64,000 bases of DNA from Urophycis tenuis (taxonomy: Eukaryota > Chordata > Actinopteri > Gadiformes > Phycidae), in NCBI GenBank assembly GCA_036785325.1, contig JAXIVH010000181.1:257448-321447 (forward strand), read 5' to 3'. Made by a program: the position numbers and the translations under genes. The notes under the pieces are model-generated. The model ran no database searches. It was not told the origin of the DNA and was given only the letters and a program-made list of their open reading frames with translations. Below are positions 45,695 through 57,505 of this stretch, in pieces. Each line of letters begins with the position of its first letter. The first letter of the stretch is position 1.

Positions 45695-48600
45695 TCCGCC
45701 TGTCCCTACATCATCTTAACCTCTACTGTATCGTCCTTCAGTCTAAACTAGCTCGTAAAGATCAGCACTGCAGTGGAATTGCGTAATCTGGGAGCAGCGC
45801 TGGTGAGCTATGCATTTCTTATTACCGCGAGTGCCCAGACGACACCCACGTACATACAGTCGGCCATACGCCGACCCAGAGAAATCAATCGGCCCGCAGC
45901 GGTTAGAGGCTGTTATGGACCATTTCCATTCCTTGCTTTAGGGCCCGTTATTGACTTAATAATATCCATGATGTGGGGTACTGCGCACACTGTAATATTT
46001 CAAACTATTTATACATCTTTGGCTGCTGGAGTGTCAGAAGCCGTCCCGGCCGGATGGCTCACCTCTCCATGATTGATTGGCACTCTTTCCTCCAGGTGAA
46101 CCGGCTACCTCTGCGCAGCCTCAAGGGCCCGCCCACCAGCCCGCCCCTCTCGCTGCTCAGGATCCCTGTCCTCCAATCAGGCTCCTCCTTCACAAAAGAC
46201 CGCATCGACAGAGTGGCACCTATGAAGAGGGGCCAGAATGAAGAATAAAGAAACGACAGGATCATGTCATCGCTATGGATTTTATGGAGCGTTCTCCTAT
46301 GCCAATGGCAAATGATTATCTTCAATAAAATAATCACTTTAAAGATAGCCTGAAGAATATGTTTGAAGGTTAGCGATACAATCATGATTAGCACACGGCA
46401 GTAAAAGCTCCATCACTGAAACTTCAGGATATTGCCGTTTGCAGCTCGCACATTTGCCTCAAGAGATTTCAAGAGCCATGTGCACATAATGTATGCACAT
46501 GATTACCAAGGCATAAGATATTTAAATGTGCGATGGCTATAAAAACTGTCTAATAAATGTATAATTCACATAAATCTTACACATTGCATATTCGGGCCAA
46601 ACATTATATTACATTACAAAATTATATTACATTACAACGTCATTTTGCAGACCTCTTGCAGGTGCAATAATGTGCATTGCGAAAAAAAAAAAAAAAGAAG
46701 AAAAAAAAGCAATGGCGACCAAAGACGAAAGCGAGCGCCCCCAGCAGGCCGGCTGTGGACCCGATGGTGGGGGGGGGGGGGGGGGGGGTGGAGGATGGAG
46801 GGTGGGCTGGGGCAGGACGGGGTTACCTGGCTGGGCCTGGGCGGCTGCGGCCGCAGCGGTATACCACGGCAGCAAGTGCATCAGCAGCTCCCTCTGCCGG
46901 GCCCAGGCGGGGTTGGGGTGCAGGTTGGTGTTGGGGTTTGGGAGGATGTTGGCGGGCAGGCCGGCGGCCGCCCCGTCTCTGTCCCCTCCCCGGGCCCTGG
47001 GTACCTGGCTGCCGTGCTGGCTTTCACTCCACCTCAGCCCTTCAGTCGGGACAGAACCACCACACGGGTCAGACATGTCAGGCCACCGCCAGCAGTCAGC
47101 TCATAGACAAGTTTGCATTTGTGATTCAATTTTAGTCCCATTTTGGTGTCCAGAACTGCATAGGAGGAATTTGATTTTAAAATTAGCAGTCCCCGTGGAC
47201 CTGCATATCAATCAATATTCAATCAGAAATGGTTTTGATTAATTAAATGACTGCTAATTCAACATTCGATTGAATTGTACAACAGCTACGTTCATAGGGG
47301 TTTTTTAGTGTGGTTTGGACACTTTCGATTGGAAAGGTTGGAAACATGTTGTTAGTATGCTTGTTATGAGCTAGTTTAGTTAGCCATGTGGGAATGAAAA
47401 CCAGCACAGGAGCCCATCCCGGATCAGGGTTGAGAACGAGAGAGACTAGAGAATAGCTTCTAGCACAGGGTGAGTAAGCGAGCAGCATCAAAACAAAAAA
47501 AAGGCAAGACAGCAGGCATACTGGATGCGTCAGCTACCTCTGATCTCTCAAAATCTTCAAAAGATTAAAGATTTACCCCTTCTATTCTATGCCAAGACCT
47601 GGCAGCTCTGCATTCCATAGTCGGCCACTTTAATGCCTTTGAAAATAACTGATTTCAACTGGAAAGCTTTCCTCCAAAATTGCAGTTGTCAACCTGCCAC
47701 AACAACTATTGAACAACAAAACATTACCTTGTGCCACTCAGACTTGAAAGAGCACAAGAAGGCCTGAATGTACAGGAAGTAGTGGGCAGCATAGTCATGA
47801 GGCATCACATCACAAGACCCTGCTTCACTGAGGAGTCATTGGTCAGACCAGAGACGGGCACAGCCTCAAAAGGTGCTCATTTTGGCTGATTCATAGCTTT
47901 GCAACTGTATCATGAGTACCAACAGTGATGTCGCGGCTTGAGTTTCCCCCCCTCTTGAATTCAGCCTCGGGAGCCTAGGACACATAAAAGGTCATCACTG
48001 ACCCAAGCTGTTACTTTACCCTCTGCAGGCAAACCGCATCTACCCCACATCTCCAACAGTTTGCCTGGACAATATTGATTAGCATCTCCTGTATCACCGC
48101 TACCTTTATCCTTAGCTTTCGTTTGGTCTAATTCTCTAGATCCATCTCTTGTCCTTGCTCGACCTCACAGGGCTGAACGGCTCGAAGGGAAATCAGGACA
48201 TGTGAAGCCAAAAAAAGAAGGGAGTGGTAGTGGGGGAGGGGGTGATGGGGTAGTTGGGTTTACCATGCATATTAATAGACACCAAGATGACAAATGGAGG
48301 ATGTTAGCAGGCAGCGGCCGACAAGAAGCCCCGCGAGAAAGACATTAAAACACACAGTCATCTTTGTGTCTCTGTCTCCCAGTCCGTATCGCGTCTGGAA
48401 CGGGAGGGGGGGGGGGGATTACACTTTTCGACTTCAAACATTCAAACCCATCTCGTCCTGTCAAATCAAAGTGAGTGACTGGAAACACAAACACAGCCAC
48501 AGGCGCACACACTTTTCACAAATGCACCAGAGGGGTCCTGCATTAGGATCCCCTGATGCAACATATCCGCTCTCACATCACTCAGCCAAACAAAGGCTCA

Positions 48601-49128
48601 AAAGAACTGTAAATAATGCAATTGATCGATTTGATTTATGGCTACCATGCACATAGACTACTATATATGGAGTACGAGAAAGGCTATGTTTTACATAATG
48701 TGAACACACATATTAAAACAGATGCCTTAACAGCTTCCTCATTGCGATCAGGTTCGCTTTAATGGCGAACCTGATCGCACTGTGAAGAAAACTGTGTTTT
48801 GAATTTTTTCACGGGAATTAATGGGCAACCTACATCTAAATCTAGATAAATCATGGTGGGCTAATCAATTACAATTAAAAGGTTTAATTAAACAGACAAA
48901 ACGGCATGCATCAACGCATTGCCAATCCCCAACAAGGACATGCAGCGTCAAAGTGCATATGGGCGTGGCCACCTCCAACATGTCAGACATTGGTTGTCGT
49001 CCTGCGCCTCACCTGGGTTGTTCCTCTCCAGCAGGTACCAGCGGTAGAAGGCTCTGCGCTTGGAGTCACTCATCTCCAGCCCCTGCTGCAGCAGCCACTG
49101 GGATATGTAGCTCTGACTGATGCCTGTT

Positions 49129-49163
<35 letters not shown>

Positions 49164-51039
49164 TACCAAATGAAACCGTACACAAACTGGAGGCCGTCCA
49201 GGCATCAGGACTGGACGGTGTATGTGACGTCACGCACTTTTGATATTCGGTTCCAATGTCGAGTAGCCAAACTTATGCCTATATGTGAGGCGAGGGGGGG
49301 GGCGAGGGGGGGTCACGCTGATGGTGTCAACGCTCTACTCGCTGCCAGAAGCTAATTGATTTTGTATTAGAGACTGGAATACCACTATGTCCTTTCTTTG
49401 CCCTTGTCGTTTCTCTAGTGTAGAGATTGGTTATGCATGTCGCATAAACTTTTCCATAAAAAAAAAAAAACGCATGCGTTGACTAAACCTGCCATAATGA
49501 AACCAAAGGAAAAAATCTATTTGGAAGATTAGAATTTTACTCGATACAACGTGATCCTTCCCTTCCTCCATGCTCGTGGTATTGGAATAGCAGCGTTTTT
49601 TTTTTCCTCGTTGCCCAAACATTCGGTGCAAATTGTTCCTCATGTGTACCTGTGACTTGGCCCACGATTGCCTGAGAGATCCTGCGATTGTTGAGGAAGG
49701 CTTTGATCTCTTCTTTCACAAGGTTGCTGTCCCTCCTGTGATACAAAAAATACCAAGCACTGCTTTAGCAAACAGCAAGAACACGCCCGCGGTAACACGG
49801 TCTCAATAAAATTATATTTACTTTTCTAAAAAATGGCACACCCACAGACTTCCATCGGTGTGGAAGATAATTCACAATAGACCCTTTTCACAGAGGTGTC
49901 ATCACAGGACAAACACAGTTATTATGGGTCGGAGGACAAACACAGTTATCATGGGTCTGTTCCTTTTATGTACCAGGGTATGGGTAGTAGACCAAACTAG
50001 TAAAGATAAGTCTACTACCTGTGCGCTGGTACATAAAAGGGGCAGACCCATAATTAGTAACCCATGTGTTATCATCACCTCTGTCAAACGGGTCTATTGT
50101 GAGTCGGCTGCAGTTCGATGCAACGCAAGAATGTACTGTAGACTCACTAATGACAACATCATACTAACGCACTGCTTCCCCGAGACCCTGGATCATTAGA
50201 AAGCAAGTCTGCCACCCCACCTCCACATGTGCCTTTTCTTGGAACACAAGGTCCTGCTAACTTTAAAAAAAAAAAAAAAAGTATAATTATATATAATTCA
50301 GACATCCCTGCACACCTGACCTAAATTAGCTCAACAAAATATTCTGTGAGAACAAGTCAGTGCCTTGGGGACTATAGCTGTCATTACCCAGCTGTTATAA
50401 TTGGCAGCCTTTGTCTCCACCACCATTCCTCTCCAAATAGTCTGTATGTCCCATATCTTTGCACCTGCAGTCGTCAATTGTATTAATTCTGCATGTCCGC
50501 GCGCCTCTTACCCCCCTCTCCATCTCTCCGCGCCCTCATGCTCACCTCATGTACTCCTCCACCTTCTCCTCCAGGTCCCACTCCTCCTCCCCCAGCATGT
50601 CGTAGCTGAACGACCTCTGCGCCCCAGTGCTGGGGGTGTAGAGGGGCGGGGGCGAGGCTTCGTAGCTGTTGCTGGGTGACAGTGAGGGCCCGTCCAGGCC
50701 CGAGGTCTGCGTGGTGGCGGAGGCGAGCGACAGCGAGGACGAGGAGGACGAAGACGAGGATGGAGCCTGGGCCTGGGCCGCGGGCGCGGAGGAGGAGGAG
50801 GTGGCGGGGACCGGGGCTGGAGTGGCGGCGGCGGCGGTGGCGGCGCTAGCTGTGGCGGTGATGGAGGGAGTGCCGTTGGGCGGGGGGTCACAGTGGGGCG
50901 GGCGGCGCTCCGGGTCCAGGCGCTCCAGGGACTCCAGGGCGTGGATGATCTGGGGCTTGGTCATGCCGGAGAGGCGCAGGCGCTGCAGGAGGTCTATCTG
51001 TTCGATGGTGTAGCGAGGCTCCACCGCGCCGCACTGCAT
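37642..51039 (-). CDS. hmbox1: Homeobox-containing protein 1 (HMBOX1 family)
   Basis: Eight coding exons join in phase on the - strand: 51039-50546, 49735-49650, 49123-49013, 46219-46063, 45374-45292, 43344-43249, 43129-43011 and 37791-37642. They total 1296 bases, or 431 residues, against about 420 for the human protein. All have GT-AG borders. The N-terminus has RYTIEQIDLLQRLRLSGMTK, then a Ser/Ala/Pro-rich linker and a SFSYDMLGEEEWDLEEKVEE stretch. An HNF1-type POU-like domain follows (EEIKAFLNNRRISQAI and GISQSYISQWLLQQG). The homeodomain is split over three exons: RFTWRKECQSIM, ENQYPDEAKREEIANAC and VYNWFANRRKEMKRRAN, with the WF.NRR core. HMBOX1 is known as a transcription factor and telomeric-repeat-binding protein. 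The end after AAILESHGIEVASPS is unlike the mammalian tail. Confidence 0.93.
37796..37820. repeat. G homopolymer next to the last hmbox1 acceptor
   Basis: 25 consecutive G bases, read as a C tract immediately before the acceptor AAAG of the last coding exon. The run would act as the polypyrimidine tract. Confidence 0.9.
38703..39285. repeat. 39-bp minisatellite, about 15 copies
   Basis: The unit is 39 bases (gagctaactcatacagttag, then tagtcactctctgctgtat). Because 39 is divisible by three, it gives an artificial 13-residue repeat in an open frame at 38562-39344. The unit contains the palindrome gtatgagctaactcatac. It lies in the last hmbox1 intron. Confidence 0.95.
39345..39535 (+). mobile_element. 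LINE 3' end, same family as 9520-9995
   Basis: It shares gttgtatactagcaatggtt and ends gtaagtcgctgtggataaaa, then catctgctaaatggcctaaa. No coding part remains. Confidence 0.75.
39536..40925. other. hmbox1 intron sequence with a dispersed repeat piece
   Basis: The - strand of 40235-40320 matches 63305-63375 on the + strand (attttcaccggc.g.ggtgg then tgaagacaac), so it belongs to a dispersed element. The rest shows no gene. The GC-rich part 40600-40900 has open frames on both strands without known motifs. Confidence 0.5.
40926..42322. repeat. 41-bp minisatellite, about 34 copies
   Basis: The unit is 41 bases (gtgagggtgtagcacaccca, then cactagacctgggtgggtgta). Copies differ by few substitutions, such as gggggggt for gggtgggt, which recur at intervals and suggest block duplications. 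The array lies in the last hmbox1 intron. Confidence 0.97.
42330..43010. other. hmbox1 intron sequence
   Basis: Open frames here on the - strand overlap no homeobox motif and lack splice support. No gene is seen. Confidence 0.5.
43345..45291. other. hmbox1 intron between homeodomain exons
   Basis: No coding feature is recognised. A short (aatt)n run is at 43972-43986. Confidence 0.5.
45644..45691. repeat. (CT)n microsatellite
   Basis: About 24 CT units in an hmbox1 intron. Confidence 0.95.
46768..46788. repeat. G homopolymer
   Basis: About 20 G bases just 3' (- strand sense) of the candidate cassette exon donor. Confidence 0.85.
46827..47039 (-). CDS. hmbox1: Candidate cassette exon of hmbox1
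   Basis: The segment is 213 bases (71 codons), open on the - strand. It is bounded by a possible acceptor (ctgtcccgactgaag) and a good donor (CCAG|GTAACC). Both borders are phase 1, matching the flanking hmbox1 exons (49013 side and 46219 side), so inclusion would not disturb the frame. It encodes GLPANILPNPNTNLHPNP, then RQRELLMHLLPWYTAAAAA. The human protein I know goes directly from NPG to ATLSM, so this would be an insertion between the POU-like domain and the homeodomain. The acceptor is weak, and the evidence is sequence only. Confidence 0.4.
47040..49012. other. hmbox1 intron sequence
   Basis: No gene is recognised. A perfect 15-bp inverted repeat lies at 48743-48757 and 48765-48779 (tgcgatcaggttcgc and its complement, 7-base loop). 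Confidence 0.5.
49130..49160. repeat. A homopolymer next to an hmbox1 acceptor
   Basis: About 31 A bases, read as a T tract just upstream of the acceptor of exon 49123-49013. Confidence 0.9.
49872..50102. mobile_element. Fold-back MITE in hmbox1 intron
   Basis: The ends tcacaatagaccc and gggtctattgtga are inverted. The two halves are near-complementary over about 100 bases, including ccttttatgtacca and tggtacataaaagg. No clear target duplication is seen. Confidence 0.7.
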
Positions 51040-51432
51040 CCTGTCATCTGGGACGACAAACAGAATGCTGAATTGAGATAAAGATACATAGAAATGTATA
51101 CATTTTTTATGAATCTGAGAATAGTAAATGATTAGTTGGCTTTTAAAAGGAGTAATGACTGCGTTTATCTGGAATGATGAGTCAACCCAACTTGAACTTT
51201 AAGCCCTATTCTCTTCTGAATAACTTTTTGGTCATTTGAAACTTTTGGCACAGTATCCACTACTTGGCACCGACACATGCCAGCTAACCTTACCCAATTT
51301 GTCCACGGCGATAGCATGGACATTGTTGCACCGTGACATTTGAAAAGGGAGTTCTGGTTTGCGTAATTAGCGAGCACACGCATCGGTCGCACAACGAGCA
51401 CAACTTTTCTTTAAAAACAAATACGGTGTTAC

Positions 51433-51548
51433 CTGTTATGGGGGCTGCTGGTGAGAGGCGCCCCGTGGGGAGTGGTTCAGTGCGTGGGGTCGCAGCCGTG
51501 ACACACCACTGTCGCATGGCTCGCTGGAGCACAGCTCAGCTGGCACCT
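51433..51548 (-). other. hmbox1: Candidate 5' exon of hmbox1 with possible N-terminal extension
   Basis: The - strand segment has an acceptor (cttcaccag) and donor (ATAACAG|GTAACA). An ATG inside it opens MRQWCVTAATPRTEPLPTGR. If spliced to 51047 this stays in frame with the start at 51039, extending the protein by about 30 residues. The human protein also has a short extension before the conserved block. It may instead be untranslated. Confidence 0.45.
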
Positions 51549-51878
51549 CTGGTGAAGAAGAGAAACGACGTGCTGCAGTGTATTGCAGTTAATTTGGCAT
51601 GCATACTACGCTGGCTATCCGACAACATAAAAAAAAACCTCGCTAGCTAGCAAAGTTGCTAAGTTAACACTTTACGGTCGCTTTAAAACCAATGCGTCGA
51701 ACTAGCAGTGTAAACAAAAACAGATGGGGAAAAGACTCAAACGCCTTCGCCGCTGTCGTCGTTTGTTTAGCGCCGCGCCACGGTTTCTGGCTCATTTCAG
51801 TGACTACAGCAAGTTGCTAATGAGCTAACTAGCTAGCTAACTAGCTACCCGCACCGTCCCGGGAAGCGGCGCTCTTAC

Positions 51879-52030
51879 CTCCCGTCGCTGTAGGGGCAGG
51901 CGGCAGCCAGCTGGACGGGCTCTGTACTGGCAGGCAGATTTATGCCCCGTCGAAAGGCTGCTGTCCCACCGCGTCGCGTGATAACACCGACCCCTCGGTC
52001 CGTAGCTCCGAGTGTTTCCCAACTAGCACA
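51879..52030 (-). promoter_or_regulatory. hmbox1: Candidate first exon and CpG-rich promoter of hmbox1
   Basis: A donor GGGAG|GTAAGA at 51877-51879 ends a GC- and CpG-rich stretch that begins near 52030. No TATA box is evident. The adjacent + strand gene starts 1.2 kb away, so part of this region could serve both. The transcription start is not determined. Confidence 0.4.
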
Positions 52031-52479
52031 GGCGGGTGAACTGTGCTGTACAGGGTCACATTGTCTGGTCCAGCGATGCAGTGGGGAATAGCCTATGTGG
52101 GGAGTATGTCCAAAGGGGGTTGGTCTATCTCAATTTGTGTATCCTTTTCCCGAGACAGTTTCAGCGATGAATCAGGAAGTAGTCTTATACAACAAGGGAG
52201 GGATACTTAAAATATGGAACAAAAGTTGCAGCGAGAGAACACATTTGTCCTCAATGTCTCGGTTTTTTTTCAAGGTCCCACAGACGCGTTTCTTAAAAAC
52301 AAACTATATATTCAGCTGCGCCTTCGAATAAAAGCACTGACATTTTAATACATTTCAATTAAAAAGAATAGTAGGTTATATGGCGTATGATTTCTGACTA
52401 AGGTTAACGCATGTTTTTGAAAAGGAGTTATATACTGTGACCTGTCCCGTGTGCTTAACGTCAGTATTATTCAGAAATG

Positions 52480-52545
<66 letters not shown>

Positions 52546-53251
52546 TGCGTGTGTGTGTTTTGTTGCGTGCGTGCGTGCGTGCGTGTGTGTTGTCATGTGT
52601 TTAATTCAATTTTATTGTTTTGTAGTACGATGTGGCATGGGCAGGTAGTTGTCTTTGTCGTATTACAAACGTTAACATTTAACGTTACTGCACTCTAACT
52701 TCAATAAACGAAACAAAAAACAATGAAACCTATTGTGTAATTTGATATGCCATAACTTTATGAACGTGTGATAGACTAGTTATTGTACTACAATGCCTCA
52801 ATTGCAAGCTTACATGTTTTAGGGTCGAACCCTAATGTCTGGAGGCTTCTCTGAGCAAGACGCTTAACTGCTCATTAGTGACAAGTATAAAAAAAAAAGT
52901 TTGCTAAATGACTAAATAGTGATTAAAAGCTTCACTGCTCACCACATATGGCTGGCCAGTTTCCTAAGAGCTCAGTCACCACTCCTATCAGTGATGCAGT
53001 AGCAGCAAAGTTATGGTATTGTTTACTGTACTTTGATAATTTGCCCTCCCCTTGAGCTTGAGCCAAGAGTTTGGCAGTAATATGCAGTGCATTGAGGCAC
53101 AGCCACAGCTGAAGTTCTCAGTCGACCGTGCCTTGAGTTGGTAAAAGAAGTCAGGGGAACAAATCACAGTTCCCTGAGAGGAAGTTTTGAGAGACAAGGT
53201 TCATTAGCTTTTTTTTAGTTAGCTGAAGAACACCACACTGAGACGCGCATC
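52031..53251. other. Intergenic spacer between hmbox1 and the first connexin
   Basis: It contains a (GT)n array at about 52485-52541 with GCGT interruptions after it. No gene is seen. The connexin 5' UTR lies at its right edge. Confidence 0.6.
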
Positions 53252-54482
53252 ATGAATTGGGCCTTTCTCCAGGGCCTCCTGAGCGGGGTAAACAAATACT
53301 CCACCGCCTTTGGCCGCATATGGCTCTCCGTGGTCTTCATCTTCCGGCTGATGGTGTTCGTGGTGGCCGCCGAGAAGGTGTGGGGCGACGAGCAGAAGGA
53401 CTTTGACTGCAACACGCGGCAGCCCGGCTGCCACAACGTCTGCTACGACCACTTCTTCCCCATCTCCCACACCCGGCTGTGGGCCCTGCAGCTCATCTTC
53501 GTCACCTGCCCGTCGCTGCTGGTGGTGCTGCACGTGGCGTACCGCGAGGAACGCGAGCGCAAACACCGGCTGAAGCACGGCGAGGGCTGCCAGCCGCTGT
53601 ACGACAACACGGGGAAGAAGCGCGGCGGGCTGTGGTGGACCTACTTCCTCAGCCTGCTGTTCAAGATGGTGGTGGAGGCGGTGTTCATCTTCCTGCTCTT
53701 CTACATCTACGAGGCCACCTTCTTCCCGCCGCTGGTCAAGTGCCGGGAGGACCCGTGTCCCAACGTGGTGGACTGCTACATCGCCAGGTGAGCCCGCGGG
53801 AGCCCAGCGGGGCCTAGAGCCGTTCTGACGCTTTTGACTCGTTGGAGCGATGATCCTTCAATGGTTGTTGAAAGCCATGTCTTCATGTGCTGGATTAGAA
53901 AGGTGAAAAGATTGTACCCAGGTGGTGGTCCCCGATGTGTTCAAAACACTGTGGTATTCCATTATGATTTCCCATTACAGCATAGCCGGATATTATTATT
54001 ATCTCGTAGTGGTGTAAGTGTCATTGGCGTTTGTGTCTTATCGTATTATTGTCTTTTAACTATATTAGACTCAGCGCCTACCTGCACCAGGGGCGTTGTT
54101 GTGCATGTGTGTTTGGGCCCGGATTGATCGCAGAACCTCCTTATCCTTGTAACCTGACCTCCCTGTGTTGCCCTGCAGACCTACAGAGAAGAAGGTGTTC
54201 ACCGTGTTCATGGTGGTGACCAGCTTCGTGTGCATCCTGCTCACCATCTGCGAGGTCATATACCTGTGTGGGAAGAGGTTCTTGGAGTGCTGTGATGGAC
54301 AGCGGCACTCGGCTCGACACAACAACACCAACTCCTTTGTCATGGCCAAGATGCCCCTGACGGGAAACGTGAACTCCATCTACAAGGAGCCGATGGCATC
54401 GGAGAGCGTGAAGATGGTGGATGGGAAATTCACCCCGAAACCGGAGAGTTTGGCACCGGCGTACAGTCTGGCCATCTCCTGA
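53252..54482 (+). CDS. Connexin, beta type (GJB3/GJB4-like), with coding intron
   Basis: Exons 53252-53787 and 54179-54482 join at CYIA|R to give 279 residues. The protein forms gap-junction channels in the plasma membrane. Seen in order: the N-terminal MNWAFLQGLLSGVNKYST, TM1, the first extracellular loop with three Cys (DCNTRQPGCHNVCYD), TM2 around LQLIFVTCPSLLVVLHVAYR, TM3 around LLFKMVVEAVFIFLLF, the second loop CREDPCPNVVDC (Cys spacing 4 and 5), PTEKKVFTVFMV, TM4 and a cytoplasmic tail. The N-terminal half is closest to GJB4 as I know it. The donor CCAG|GTGAGC and acceptor CCTGCAG are good. An intron inside the coding region is uncommon for connexins, most of which have one coding exon. 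It is divergent from hmbox1. Ortholog name is not certain. Confidence 0.92.
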
Positions 54483-54927
54483 AGGACGTTCTGGAGAAAA
54501 CCGCAACAAAAAATATTTGAACGAATGTTGCGGGGGCGGGGGTCATGTTCAAGATGAAAGCCATTTTTTCGTTTTTTTTGTATACATATACATACTTGAC
54601 AACGTGCACGTTTACTCTTTAGTCTTATGTTGTATTCAATGGAAATATGTGTAATACCGGAAGAAAAAAAATCTTATTACCAGTGGTCGTAGAGCACTGT
54701 TCAATGGTGGCACTGTGGTTTTGGGAAAGTTTCAGAAAAAAACTTTTCCAAAAAGTGTTTACAATATTCGTTTTGTCTGTATTGACAGCTTAAAAAGCAC
54801 GTCCCCAAAAATGAATGTCTCGAATTTTATTAAAAAAAAATATTTTTATTAGCATATTTGATATTTTTTTATTTATTTGTGCTCTTTATGTAACACACCT
54901 GATTTGGTTGTACGATGAAATGTTTAA

Positions 54928-54933
54928 AATAAA
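54928..54933 (+). terminator. Polyadenylation signal of the first connexin
   Basis: AATAAA 446 bases after the stop codon, in an AT-rich 3' end. It is the only strong signal before the next repeat. Confidence 0.6.
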
Positions 54934-55009
54934 AGCAGGTGCTTGATAAACCTTCAGGTGAAACAGTGATTATTCTTTATGGGAACACGGACATGAAGTC
55001 CATAAACTA

Positions 55010-55195
55010 GGGGGTGGCAGTAGCTCAGTGGGTAGAGCGGGTGGACAGAGCGGGTCGTCCACTAACCGTAGGGTCGGCGGTTCGATCCCCTTGATCCCCC
55101 TCCTCCAACTGTCCACATGTCAAACCCCACAAAATGTACTGATTGTTAGTCGCTTTGGACAAACGCCTCTGCTAAATGCCCCCTTTACCCTTTAA
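55010..55195 (+). mobile_element. tRNA-derived SINE
   Basis: The head ggtggcagtagctcagtggg and gtcggcggttcgatcccctt are tRNA A- and B-box-like. The tail cgctttggacaaacgcctct followed by gctaaatgccccc matches the LINE tails at 9960 and 39500. Confidence 0.8.
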
Positions 55196-55227
55196 AGTGA
55201 TATACTTGAGATGTGTAATAGAGATAT

Positions 55228-55400
55228 ACTGGGTCGTCCACTAACCAGAGGGTTAATGGACGTTGGAGGTGGGGTGTAGTGTGGGGTGAAGTGTCCTGGA
55301 GGAAGACACTGAACCCCAAATTGCTCCCGGGCAGCGGTACATAGCTGCCCCCTGCAAATTGTAAGTCACTTTGGACAAAAGCACCTGGTAAATGCTCTAA

Positions 55401-55442
<42 letters not shown>
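55228..55442 (+). mobile_element. SINE-like fragment with (TA)n tail
   Basis: It starts gggtcgtccactaaccagag, shares the region tgtcctggaggaagacactg common in fish SINEs, and ends cactttggacaaaagcacct and aaatgctctaaatg, followed by TA repeats (55404-55442). Confidence 0.65.
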
Positions 55443-55447
<5 letters not shown>

Positions 55448-55554
55448 CATACACATTTTAAGTAAGTTCAAACACTAATGAAATGCAGCAAACATTTCTT
55501 TCATATACTTATAATATGTGTGACACCTTTACATACTGTATATCTTCTAAACCA

Positions 55555-55655
55555 AGATTGTATCTATCTATCTTTTCATATAACCTGTATTTCGTTGTCC
55601 CTGTACTTGTACTCTGCACAATGACAATAAAGTTGAATCTAATCTAATTTACGTA
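55555..55655 (+). mobile_element. Rex1-type LINE 3' end fragment
   Basis: It contains ctgtacttgtactctgcaca, atgacaataaagttgaat and ctaatctaat, as at 34545-34610. Confidence 0.7.
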
Positions 55656-57340
<1,685 letters not shown>

Positions 57341-57505
57341 ATGTTCACATTTTCAGATTTCCTAAAGTCTCTCTTCTCGTTGTTTATGGTCTTAGAACTC
57401 CTCACAAAGGTTTCCAAGACAAGCAAACGAAACAAACCTGACTCAAGCAGCAGCGTCTTACATCTTACAACCCCAACGGAAACACTTCCGGGCTCCGACA
57501 TCAGC

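Noticed and set aside
50669..51013. Acidic 114-codon frame on the + strand
   Set aside because: It is antisense to the Ser/Ala/Pro-rich linker of hmbox1 exon 1, which explains the Asp/Glu/Ala bias.
55010..55110. Standalone tRNA gene
   Set aside because: The tRNA-like head is followed by a SINE body and tail, and the arms do not pair as a real tRNA.
57341..57505. 55-residue N-terminal extension of the second connexin
   Set aside because: Connexins start at the position of MDWK; the upstream sequence has no connexin similarity and is probably untranslated.
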